A DNA stretch of 13,805 nucleotides from CAZKMQ01 sp964554065 (lineage in GTDB: Bacteria > Patescibacteriota > Patescibacteriia > Magasanikbacterales > JBBTQS01), in NCBI GenBank assembly GCA_964554065.1, contig CAZKMQ010000014.1, positions 1 through 13,805 on the forward strand. The letters are read 5' to 3'. Made by a program: the position numbers and the translations under genes. Shown in pieces: positions 6,055-12,559 of this stretch. The notes beneath the pieces were generated by a model. That model was not told the DNA's origin, did no database searches, and worked only from the letters and a program-made list of their open reading frames with translations. Numbering within the stretch: the first letter of the stretch is position 1; each line of letters starts with the position of its first letter.

Positions 6055-6641
6055 GTTAAGTCTGCTCCTGAGAAATCCGTACAGGACAGATTCGCACCGA
6101 TCAGCTTTGCACCGATCAGTTGCGCGCCGACGAAAAAAGTGTAATACAGGTTCGCGCACGTTAGGTCTGCGGCAATTAATTTCGTCAAGACCATGCCTGT
6201 TTCTGTCAGATTCGCACCAGTCAGATCTACTCCAATGAGCATTGTACCCATCAGATCTGCAAACGTCAGGTCTGCATTGTGCAAGCATGCGCAGTTAGCC
6301 ACTGCAGTCCTCATGACTGAATAAGACAGGTCTGCACCAGTGAGATTTGCACCAGTGAGATTTGCATGAGATAGATCTGCGTAGGAGAGGTCTGCGTGAG
6401 ACAGGTCTGCAAATGTCAGATCTGCACATGCTTGAACTGCTTGGCTAGGGTCCTCACCACGAAGAGCAGAAATAATTGCCGAATCGAACCATTGCTCAGC
6501 CGATGTGGCAGGTTCTTCTCCTTCGAACCAAGATTCGTCTCTCTTGTATTTTGGCTTATCAGGATTGACTTTGCGCCACTCCCACATTGCGAGTTTACCC
6601 CCGACTTCCCTGATCCTTGCTACAAGAGCTTGGTCAGCCAT
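5958..6641 (-). CDS. Pentapeptide-repeat protein
   Basis: The 227-residue protein has an N-terminal non-repeat part (1-71, containing WEWRKVNPDKPKYKRDESWF and a predicted helix) and then about 29 tandem pentapeptides of the A-D/N-L-x-x type (about 72-218). Examples are ADLSHADLSYADL and GANLTGADL. Such repeats fold as a right-handed quadrilateral beta-helix, a shape used by DNA mimics such as MfpA and Qnr and by many proteins of unknown role. No membrane segment is evident. ATG 6641 is chosen over an in-frame ATG at 6653 because GGAGGA ends 4 nt before it and the upstream ATG overlaps that SD region. The gene has its own consensus promoter, a leader of about 56 nt and its own terminator, and is flanked on both sides by predicted RNA genes on the same strand. 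Function unknown; topoisomerase protection is only a possibility. Confidence 0.9.
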   Translation of the reverse strand: MADQALVARIREVGGKLAMWEWRKVNPDKPKYKRDESWFEGEEPATSAEQWFDSAIISALRGEDPSQAVQACADLTFADLSHADLSYADLSHANLTGANLTGADLSYSVMRTAVANCACLHNADLTFADLMGTMLIGVDLTGANLTETGMVLTKLIAADLTCANLYYTFFVGAQLIGAKLIGANLSCTDFSGADLTCADFSGAHVMNVQLKNAKLLGVVGYSPPKKT

Positions 6642-6703
6642 GGCTTCCTCCATTGAAGTGTGTGGTTATGGGATGAACGGTGTGGTGTCTGAGTAGACAG
6701 GTA

Positions 6704-6732
6704 ATGATAGCATAAACTTACTGGTTTGTCAA
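6704..6732 (-). promoter_or_regulatory. Extended -10 promoter of the pentapeptide-repeat gene
   Basis: TTGACA (6732-6727), a 17-nt spacer ending in TATGC (TRTGn motif), and TATCAT (6709-6704). The predicted start is near 6697, where a small 5' hairpin TGTCT/AGACA (6699-6686) would cap the mRNA. Confidence 0.78.
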
Positions 6733-6737
6733 GGTAT

Positions 6738-6774
6738 AAAAAAAGAAGGCCCAAATCACTGTGATCTGGGCCTT
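6738..6774 (-). terminator. Terminator of RNA-C
   Basis: On the minus strand, AAGGCCCA (6774-6767) pairs with TGGGCCTT (6753-6746), with an inner ATCA/TGAT stem. It is followed by a run of seven T (6744-6738). It ends just upstream of the -35 box of the pentapeptide-repeat gene. Confidence 0.85.
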
Positions 6775-6860
6775 TCATAATGAAAGTGAGCGGCGGGGAG
6801 GGTCGCTGCTCGAACTTGTCACGAGATAGCCCTTCCTTTGGGCGGCTACCTCAAGTGACA
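6738..6860 (-). ncRNA. RNA-C: predicted small RNA (about 120 nt) with a CCCUCCC loop
   Basis: It is framed by a consensus promoter (6893-6865) and a strong terminator (6774-6738), with no plausible ORF. Read on the minus strand, it folds into three hairpins. First is a long one (6860-6817) with UGUCAC/GUGACA, GAG/CUC and UAGCC/GGCUA. Second is an 8-bp hairpin, GAGCAGCG/CGCCGCUC with one mismatch (6811-6788), whose 8-nt loop is ACCCUCCC. Third is the terminator. A C-rich loop held by a GC-rich stem is a classic small-RNA seed for pairing with Shine-Dalgarno sites. Its loop contains CCCUCC, complementary to GGAGGG at 2670-2675 in front of the orphan gene. No known RNA family is recognised; a search of RNA families would be needed to exclude one. 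Confidence 0.65.
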
Positions 6861-6864
6861 GATG

Positions 6865-6893
6865 ACTGTACCACAGACTGAATAATCTGTCAA
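6865..6893 (-). promoter_or_regulatory. Extended -10 promoter of RNA-C
   Basis: TTGACA (6893-6888), a 17-nt spacer ending in TGTGG, and TACAGT (6870-6865). The extended -10 box is almost the same as that of the orphan gene (TATGG-TACAGT). A short AGGGG/CCCCT hairpin (6911-6893) lies between the RNA-B U tract and this -35 box. Confidence 0.75.
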
Positions 6894-6911
6894 GGGGCTA
6901 AAAAACCCCCT

Positions 6912-6948
6912 AAAAAAAGTTTAAGCTTGAACCGGGCGATTCAAGCTT
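6912..6948 (-). terminator. Terminator of RNA-B
   Basis: A perfect 9-bp inverted repeat, AAGCTTGAA (6923-6931) and TTCAAGCTT (6940-6948), with an 8-nt loop. On the minus strand it is followed by AAAC and then seven T (6918-6912). Confidence 0.85.
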
Positions 6949-7094
6949 ATGGAGAGAGAGTATGCATCGTGAGTTAACACGATGCAGTTCACCAGCAAAG
7001 TGGCTTGTGGCATTTGCCATGCATTACGCTTGCCGTGCTGGTTGTTTTGACTCGACGGGGTAGGGAGAGAGAGTAGTTCGAGTCATCACATGAA
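6912..7094 (-). ncRNA. RNA-B: predicted small RNA (about 183 nt) with duplicated UACUCUCUCUCC
   Basis: It is framed by a consensus promoter (7129-7101) and a perfect terminator (6948-6912), with no plausible ORF. In RNA order: hairpin 1 GACUCGA/UCGAGUC (7084-7049) with a 22-nt pyrimidine-rich loop that contains UACUCUCUCUCC; a branched domain closed by CCAGCA/UGCUGG (7041-6992) with an inner UGGC/GCCA hairpin; a 9-bp hairpin UGCAUCGUG/CACGAUGCA (6986-6963); an unpaired linker that repeats the same 12-mer exactly (6962-6951); and the terminator. Both copies lie where they would be free to pair, which suggests two antisense seeds against GGAGAG-type ribosome binding sites. 6S RNA was considered because of the length, but the long open rod is absent. 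No known family is recognised. Confidence 0.65.
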
Positions 7095-7100
7095 CAAAGT

Positions 7101-7129
7101 AATATATCATAGCTTGGCTAATTTGTCAA
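7101..7129 (-). promoter_or_regulatory. Extended -10 promoter of RNA-B
   Basis: TTGACA (7129-7124), a 17-nt spacer ending in TATGA (TRTGn motif), and TATATT (7106-7101). The predicted RNA start is about 7094. Its -35 box coincides with a TTGTCA on the plus strand that may serve uvrB. Confidence 0.75.
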
Positions 7130-7152
7130 GTCTGCCATTGCCAGGCTATATT
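7123..7152 (+). promoter_or_regulatory. Candidate promoter of the uvrB operon
   Basis: TTGTCA (7123-7128), an 18-nt spacer and TATATT (7147-7152). It lacks the TRTGn motif. It would give a leader of about 56 nt before uvrB. A TTGACA at 7151-7156 is present, but no -10 box stands at a proper distance from it. Confidence 0.4.
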
Positions 7153-7164
7153 GACAGTGTTATA

Positions 7165-7199
7165 GTTCTTATACACCCTAAGAACCCACAGATTGTGGG
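7165..7199 (+). promoter_or_regulatory. Inverted repeat and hairpin in the uvrB leader
   Basis: A perfect dyad GTTCTTA-N7-TAAGAAC (7165-7185) is followed at once by a hairpin CCCACA-GAT-TGTGGG (7185-7199). A U-rich stretch then runs up to the start codon at 7215. The dyad could be an operator just downstream of the promoter, and the hairpin plus U run could act as an attenuator. It does not match the standard LexA boxes of E. coli or B. subtilis. Short dyads of this size also occur by chance. Confidence 0.35.
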
Positions 7200-7214
7200 C
7201 ATTTTGTGTTTTTT

Positions 7215-9263
7215 ATGCAATTTAAGTTAAAATCTGACTTCAAACCATCTGGTGATCAGCCCAAAGCGATTAAGTCGCTTGTTTCAGGTTTGAAAAAAGG
7301 AGACAAGATGCAGACATTACTTGGTGTAACTGGCTCAGGAAAAACATTCACAATGTCTAATGTGATTGAAAAAACCCAGCGTCCGACATTAGTAATTGCA
7401 CATAATAAGACTTTAGCAGCACAGCTATGTAGTGAGTTTCGCGAAGCTTTTCCAGAAAATGCCGTGGAGTACTTTGTTTCATATTATGACTACTACCAGC
7501 CGGAAGCGTATTTGCCGAATTCAGATACATACATTGAGAAGGAGTCAATGGTTAATGAAGAGATTGATCGGTTGCGTCATAGCGCAACCCAATCTATTCT
7601 GACACGCAAAGACGTAATTGTTGTGGCATCGGTTTCTTGCATTTATAACATTGGATCGCCAGATGCGTATCAAGATATTGTTTTGCGTGTATTCAAAGGT
7701 CAAAAGTTTGCTCGTGGAGCGCTTCTTGAGCAATTAATTGCTATGCATTTTGAGCGGACCAGTGGTGAGCTAGGTCGTGGTACATTTCGTTTGCGCGGAA
7801 ATGTGTTTGAAATCATGCCTGCAAATGAGGAGTTGATCTATAGGATTGAAATGGATCCAGAAAATACGGTTTTGGGTATTGAAACTATGGATCCAGTAAA
7901 GCGAAAGCTGCGTGCAAAAGATGAAGATGCATGGTTTTTTCCAGCGAAGCATTATGTGATCAACGATGATATTCGAATGAATGGTTTCCACTCAATTAAA
8001 AGGGAGCTTGAGCAGCGATTGAAAGATTTGCTTGAGCAGGGCGATGAACTTGCAGCCGAGCGATTAAAGCGTCGTACCAAATTTGACCTTGAAATGATCG
8101 AACAGATTGGGTATTGCAAAGGTATTGAGAATTATTCGAGTCATTTTGATGGGCGCGGGCCTGGTGATCCTCCGAACACGCTACTGAACTTTTTTGCGCA
8201 GGCACACAAGGAATGGCTCATGATTATTGATGAGTCGCATGTGAGTATTCCACAGATTCGTGCAATGTATGCTGGTGATCAGGCTCGAAAGCAATCATTG
8301 GTTGGTCATGGGTTTAGATTGCCGTCAGCACTTGATAATAGGCCATTGCAGTTTCATGAATTCGAGTCGCGTATGCCGCAGGCGGTTTTTGTAAGTGCAA
8401 CACCTGGACCGTATGAGTTGCAAAACAGTAATCAGGTGGTAGAGCAAATCATTCGGCCAACAGGATTAATTGACCCCGAGATTGTATTGGCGCCAGTAAC
8501 TGGTAATGATAAGCAAAAATCACAAGTGGAGGATGTGATAGAGCGGATTCAGGGGAGAGCTTCTAAGGGGCAGCGTACTATTGTAACTACACTTACCAAG
8601 AAAATGGCAGAAGACTTGGCTGGTTATCTTGAAGATAAGGGTATCAAGTGTCAGTGGTTGCACAGTGGAGTTAAGACTATTGAGCGCATAGAGATACTTT
8701 CGAACTTTCGTAAGGGTGTTTTTGACGTTATTGTTGGTGTGAATTTGTTGCGTGAAGGATTGGATTTGCCTGAAGTAACATTGGTTGCGATCATGGATGC
8801 AGATAAAGAAGGTTTTTTGCGATCTGAAACGTCGCTTATTCAGACAATTGGTCGCGCGGCACGTAATGTTGAAGGGCAGGTTGTTTTGTATGCAGATAAG
8901 ATGACTGGCTCAATGGAACGTGCTATTGATGAGACTAATCGTCGTAGAAAAAAGCAATTGGCGTATAATAAGAAGCACGGCATCACACCAAAGACGATTA
9001 CAAAGAAGATTTCGAGTTTAGTTGAGGGATTTGGCATTGTTCCTGATTCAGAAAAAGCCACGCGATCTAATGGGAAAAAGAAAAAGACAGGAAATCGCGT
9101 ACTTGATATTGAGCTTTCAGGGGACAGTAGGCCGATTGGGAAGATTTTGAAAGAAAAGGAAAAGCAAATGAAGCAAGCAGCTAAATCACTTGAGTTCGAA
9201 CTGGCAGCAGTATTGCGTGATGAGATTACTGCACTAAAAAAATTATCTAAGAAAAAATCTTAA
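7215..9263 (+). CDS. uvrB: UvrABC excinuclease subunit B (UvrB)
   Basis: UvrB is the damage-verifying helicase-like subunit of nucleotide excision repair. It is loaded on DNA by UvrA and then recruits UvrC. The 682-residue protein has full family length. Visible are Walker A GVTGSGKT (37-44), the damage-probing beta-hairpin region YYDYYQPEAYLPNSDTYIEK (90-109), the Walker B variant IIDESH (337-342), VSATPGPYE (393-401), the helicase motif VI QTIGRAARN (543-551) and a C-terminal UVR motif (about 647-675) that contacts UvrC. ATG 7215 is preferred over an in-frame GTG at 7206 because it gives the usual MQFKLKSDFKPSGDQPKAI N-terminus. No SD precedes either start. The lipoprotein gene follows after 4 nt, then uvrA after another 4 nt, forming one operon. 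Assignment is certain. Confidence 0.98.
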   Translation: MQFKLKSDFKPSGDQPKAIKSLVSGLKKGDKMQTLLGVTGSGKTFTMSNVIEKTQRPTLVIAHNKTLAAQLCSEFREAFPENAVEYFVSYYDYYQPEAYLPNSDTYIEKESMVNEEIDRLRHSATQSILTRKDVIVVASVSCIYNIGSPDAYQDIVLRVFKGQKFARGALLEQLIAMHFERTSGELGRGTFRLRGNVFEIMPANEELIYRIEMDPENTVLGIETMDPVKRKLRAKDEDAWFFPAKHYVINDDIRMNGFHSIKRELEQRLKDLLEQGDELAAERLKRRTKFDLEMIEQIGYCKGIENYSSHFDGRGPGDPPNTLLNFFAQAHKEWLMIIDESHVSIPQIRAMYAGDQARKQSLVGHGFRLPSALDNRPLQFHEFESRMPQAVFVSATPGPYELQNSNQVVEQIIRPTGLIDPEIVLAPVTGNDKQKSQVEDVIERIQGRASKGQRTIVTTLTKKMAEDLAGYLEDKGIKCQWLHSGVKTIERIEILSNFRKGVFDVIVGVNLLREGLDLPEVTLVAIMDADKEGFLRSETSLIQTIGRAARNVEGQVVLYADKMTGSMERAIDETNRRRKKQLAYNKKHGITPKTITKKISSLVEGFGIVPDSEKATRSNGKKKKTGNRVLDIELSGDSRPIGKILKEKEKQMKQAAKSLEFELAAVLRDEITALKKLSKKKS

Positions 9264-9267
9264 TTAT

Positions 9268-9912
9268 ATGTCTATATATAAATATATTGTGCCGATTCTG
9301 GCACTGGTATTAATTGGTGGAGGGTGTGCTAATTATATTGAAGAGGTGAATTGTGATGATGATCCATCGCACCCATCGTGTGTGGAAAAAACTGCTCTTG
9401 AAAAAGCACTAGAATGGAGTCCGTGGGAGGAAACACAACGAAGTGCAAATCGAATTGCAAATGCGTTGTATGGAGATGACTGGGATGAAGAGCACGGCGC
9501 TCTTGATGTGAACGCAGATCTTGTTGCTGAAGAACATGGTTTTGTTGCGTTATATACTGATGCGTTATCACGTAGGCCAATAGATCATTTCAAGGGGTAT
9601 GCAGCTTCGTATCTTACCCGTCATTCAGATGCTTACACGCTGTACGAGTTAGAGCGTTACGAGTCTGAATTTCGCACTGATGTTGAGGCTGTGTTTTATA
9701 AAGATGTTATAGATAATAGAGGTAAAGAAATTTTTGTGTTGGTTTCTCAAATGACTGGAATTGGTCCAGAAGGTGCTACGCCATGGTATGAAACAGTTGT
9801 GTATGCGCTAAATGAAGAGCAGACTGGCTATTTCAGAGTAAAGAGTATTGAAGAACAGTTAAGCAATCTTTATCCATCTGAGGCAGTTAAAGAAAAGTTA
9901 AACCAACTTTAG
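9268..9912 (+). CDS. Predicted lipoprotein of unknown function inside the uvrB-uvrA operon
   Basis: The 214-residue protein has a short signal peptide (basic start, hydrophobic core IVPILALVLIGGG) ending at C20 in LIGGGC. This resembles a lipobox, although glycine at -3 is atypical. The mature part is acidic, beginning NYIEEVNCDDDPSHPSC, so two further cysteines could form a disulfide. I see no membrane helix and no enzymatic motif after the signal; the rest looks like an alpha/beta globular domain. I do not recognise a family. It is placed with 4-nt gaps after uvrB and before uvrA, so it must be co-expressed with the repair proteins, yet it is predicted to sit outside the membrane. This may reflect operon packing in a compact genome rather than a shared function. 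Confidence 0.78.
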   Translation: MSIYKYIVPILALVLIGGGCANYIEEVNCDDDPSHPSCVEKTALEKALEWSPWEETQRSANRIANALYGDDWDEEHGALDVNADLVAEEHGFVALYTDALSRRPIDHFKGYAASYLTRHSDAYTLYELERYESEFRTDVEAVFYKDVIDNRGKEIFVLVSQMTGIGPEGATPWYETVVYALNEEQTGYFRVKSIEEQLSNLYPSEAVKEKLNQL

Positions 9913-9916
9913 GATC

Positions 9917-12436
9917 ATGCAAGAAACAATCGTAATAAAAGGTGCACGTGAGCATAATCTAAAGAACATTTCTCTTGAGTTGCCACGTAATAAGATGATA
10001 GTTTTTACTGGTTTGTCAGGTTCTGGCAAGTCGTCTCTTGCTTTTGATACAATTTTTGCAGAAGGTCAGAGAAGGTATGTTGAATCACTTTCAACATATG
10101 CGCGTCAGTTTCTAGGTGTCATGCAAAAGCCTGATGTTGATGAGATAGAAGGTTTGTCACCAGCAATTGCAATTGATCAGAAAGCGCACAGTAGAAATCC
10201 GCGCTCAACTGTTGCAACGATTACAGAAATTTATGATTATTTGCGCGTGCTTTTCGCGCGTGTTGGTAAGCCACATTGTATTGAATGTGATCAGCTTATA
10301 GACAAGATGACACCAGAGGAGATAGTTGATGCTATTGATGCGCTAGTCAAAAAAATAAAAAGTAAGGATAAATTTGCTTCAGTTATGTTCTTTGCGCCGA
10401 TAATTAAGGGACGCAAAGGAGAGTATTATCAATTGCTTTACGATATGTACAATAGCGGATTCTCGCGTGTGCGTGTTGATGGAAAGATGAAAACATTGAA
10501 AGAGCGTATTAAATTGTCTAGGTATAAGCGACATACGATTGAAGTAGTGGTTGATGAAATGCCAATTCCGCGAAAGACGGCGCTCGACAAGGTCGAGCGC
10601 CAGAGGTTGGCTGAAGCAGTAGAGAATGCATTAGATTATGGAAATGGTGTATTGTCAGTTAAGCTCGGAGATGACGAGCGTGTTTTTTCTACGCAATATT
10701 CGTGTGCACATGATGGATTTGCATTTCCAGAGATTGAGCCAAGGTTGTTTAGCTTCAACAGCCCGTACGGATATTGCGATCATTGTACTGGATTAGGTAC
10801 TGATGGTTTGTTCTCTGTTGACGTGTGTCCTAAGTGTGAAGGAAAAAGGCTTAATAATCAGGCCTTGCATGTGCGTATTGATCGAAAAAGCATTGTTGAT
10901 GTTGTTGGCATGAACATTGAGGATTGCATGTCTTGGTTTATGGATATTGACGATGGGAAAGGTTTGGATAAGAAGGATCTTGAAATTTCAACGTTGGTGC
11001 GGAAAGAAATTTTTACTCGCCTTGAGTTCATGATGAATGTTGGGTTGCATTATCTAACACTGGACCGTAAGGCAGGAACACTCAGTGGTGGGGAAGCACA
11101 GCGTATACGTTTGGCATCTCAGTTAGGTTCACGACTGGTTGGAGCGATGTATGTGCTTGATGAGCCAACTATTGGATTGCATCAGCGTGACAATGAAAGA
11201 TTAATTCGAACGCTACTTGAATTACGCGACATTGGGAATACTATTTTAGTTGTGGAACATGACGAGGATATGATTCGTGCTTCAGATTATTTGGTGGATA
11301 TTGGGCCTGGAGCAGGAATTCATGGTGGTAGTATTGTGATCGATGGCGACATGCCCGGAATTTTAAAAAAGCAATCTCTAACAACAGATTATTTGAATCG
11401 TAAGAAAGAAATTCCAGTTCCAAAGAAACGTCGTAAGATCTCAAATGAGAAGTTGACTATTGTTAAGGCTAAGGAAAATAATTTGAAAAGTGTAACTGTT
11501 GATGTGCCGCTACGCAGGTTCGTTTGTGTGACTGGCGTGAGTGGTTCAGGAAAGTCTTCGCTTATTAATGAAGTAATGTATAAGACGCTCGCTAAAAAGC
11601 TCATGCATACTAAAGCCGTGCCTGGGAAAGTGGACCAGATTAAGGGTCAAGATTGGATCGACAAGATTCTTATGATTGATCAGTCGCCAATTGGGCGAAC
11701 TCCGCGAAGTAATCCAGCAACTTACACTGGTGTGTTCACTCACATTCGTGAATTATTTGCGGCAACGCCTGAAGCGCGCATGCGTGGGTATAAGTCTGGT
11801 CGTTTTAGTTTTAATGTAAAGATTGGTCGATGTGAGAATTGTGAAGGGAACGGGACTATTGCAATTGAAATGCACTTTCTTCCGACTGTGTATGTAACTT
11901 GTGATGTGTGTCATGGCAAACGGTTTGATCATGAGACATTGCAAGTTCACTATAAGCACAAATCAATCGCTGATGTACTTGAGATGACAATTGAGGAGGC
12001 GACAGTGTTTTTCCAAGATATTCCGTGGATTCATACACGACTTAAAATTTTAGATGAGGTCGGGTTGAGTTATTTGACCTTAGGTCAATCAGCAAAGACA
12101 TTATCTGGTGGTGAGGCGCAGCGCATAAAGCTAGCAAAAGAACTTGCACGCCGTGATACTGGCCGCACACTGTATGTGCTTGATGAGCCAACTATTGGAT
12201 TGCACTATGAAGATGTACGTAAGTTGCTTGATGTGCTCAATCGTCTTGTTAGGCGCGGCAACTCAATTATTGTGATTGAACATAACTTGGATGTGATCAA
12301 GGTTGCTGACCATGTCATTGATCTTGGCCCTGAAGGTGGTGCGGGTGGTGGAATGGTCGTGGCTAAAGGGACACCAGAAGATATAGCCAAAAATAAAAAA
12401 AGCCACACTGGTAAATATTTGAAATCAGTGCTTTAA
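9917..12436 (+). CDS. uvrA: UvrABC excinuclease subunit A (UvrA), short form lacking the insertion domain
   Basis: UvrA is the dimeric ABC-type ATPase that recognises DNA lesions and loads UvrB. This form has 839 residues against roughly 940 usually. The order is: Walker A I GLSGSGKSS (32-40), UvrB-binding domain with RGKGEYYQLL-like segment KGRKGEYYQLLYDMYNSGF (164-182), first zinc module (263-290), signature I LSGGEAQRIRLA (389-400) with VLDEPT, Walker A II GVSGSGKSS (540-548), second zinc module CENC/CDVC (639-642, 662-665), and signature II LSGGEAQRIKLA (729-740) with VLDEPT. The deficit lies between CDHCTGLG (287-294) and CPKCEGKRL (304-312), where the insertion domain normally stands. 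The first zinc knuckle reads CAHDG instead of CPxCG. AGGA just before ATG 9917 is close but SD-like. Both ATPase cores look intact. Confidence 0.97.
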   Translation: MQETIVIKGAREHNLKNISLELPRNKMIVFTGLSGSGKSSLAFDTIFAEGQRRYVESLSTYARQFLGVMQKPDVDEIEGLSPAIAIDQKAHSRNPRSTVATITEIYDYLRVLFARVGKPHCIECDQLIDKMTPEEIVDAIDALVKKIKSKDKFASVMFFAPIIKGRKGEYYQLLYDMYNSGFSRVRVDGKMKTLKERIKLSRYKRHTIEVVVDEMPIPRKTALDKVERQRLAEAVENALDYGNGVLSVKLGDDERVFSTQYSCAHDGFAFPEIEPRLFSFNSPYGYCDHCTGLGTDGLFSVDVCPKCEGKRLNNQALHVRIDRKSIVDVVGMNIEDCMSWFMDIDDGKGLDKKDLEISTLVRKEIFTRLEFMMNVGLHYLTLDRKAGTLSGGEAQRIRLASQLGSRLVGAMYVLDEPTIGLHQRDNERLIRTLLELRDIGNTILVVEHDEDMIRASDYLVDIGPGAGIHGGSIVIDGDMPGILKKQSLTTDYLNRKKEIPVPKKRRKISNEKLTIVKAKENNLKSVTVDVPLRRFVCVTGVSGSGKSSLINEVMYKTLAKKLMHTKAVPGKVDQIKGQDWIDKILMIDQSPIGRTPRSNPATYTGVFTHIRELFAATPEARMRGYKSGRFSFNVKIGRCENCEGNGTIAIEMHFLPTVYVTCDVCHGKRFDHETLQVHYKHKSIADVLEMTIEEATVFFQDIPWIHTRLKILDEVGLSYLTLGQSAKTLSGGEAQRIKLAKELARRDTGRTLYVLDEPTIGLHYEDVRKLLDVLNRLVRRGNSIIVIEHNLDVIKVADHVIDLGPEGGAGGGMVVAKGTPEDIAKNKKSHTGKYLKSVL

Positions 12437-12443
12437 AAGAGAA

Positions 12444-12471
12444 GAGGCCATGCACGTTAGTACATGGCCTC
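12444..12471. terminator. 9-bp hairpin after uvrA (possible terminator or processing site)
   Basis: GAGGCCATG (12444-12452) and CATGGCCTC (12463-12471) form a perfect 9-bp stem with a 10-nt loop, directly after the uvrA stop. The plus strand has no T run behind it. The minus strand has a pyrimidine-rich TTCTCTTTT stretch. It may protect the 3' end of the uvrBA message, act as a weak terminator, or terminate an unseen minus-strand transcript. Confidence 0.5.
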
Positions 12472-12492
12472 AGAGCAAAGGGAGAGCGCAAA

Positions 12493-12531
12493 ATGGGTCG
12501 AAGGCTCTGGTTAGACAAACCAAGTGGCTAA
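12493..12531 (+). CDS. Possible 12-codon upstream ORF before uvrC
   Basis: ATG 12493 lies 8 nt after AGGGAG (12479-12484) and is followed by 12 codons (MGRRLWLDKPSG) and a TAA, 28 nt before the uvrC start. It resembles a leader peptide, but an ORF this short with an SD can arise by chance, and no alternative hairpins clearly support attenuation. Confidence 0.15.
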   Translation: MGRRLWLDKPSG

Positions 12532-12559
12532 CAAGGCGTGCTTGCAATTACTATATACT

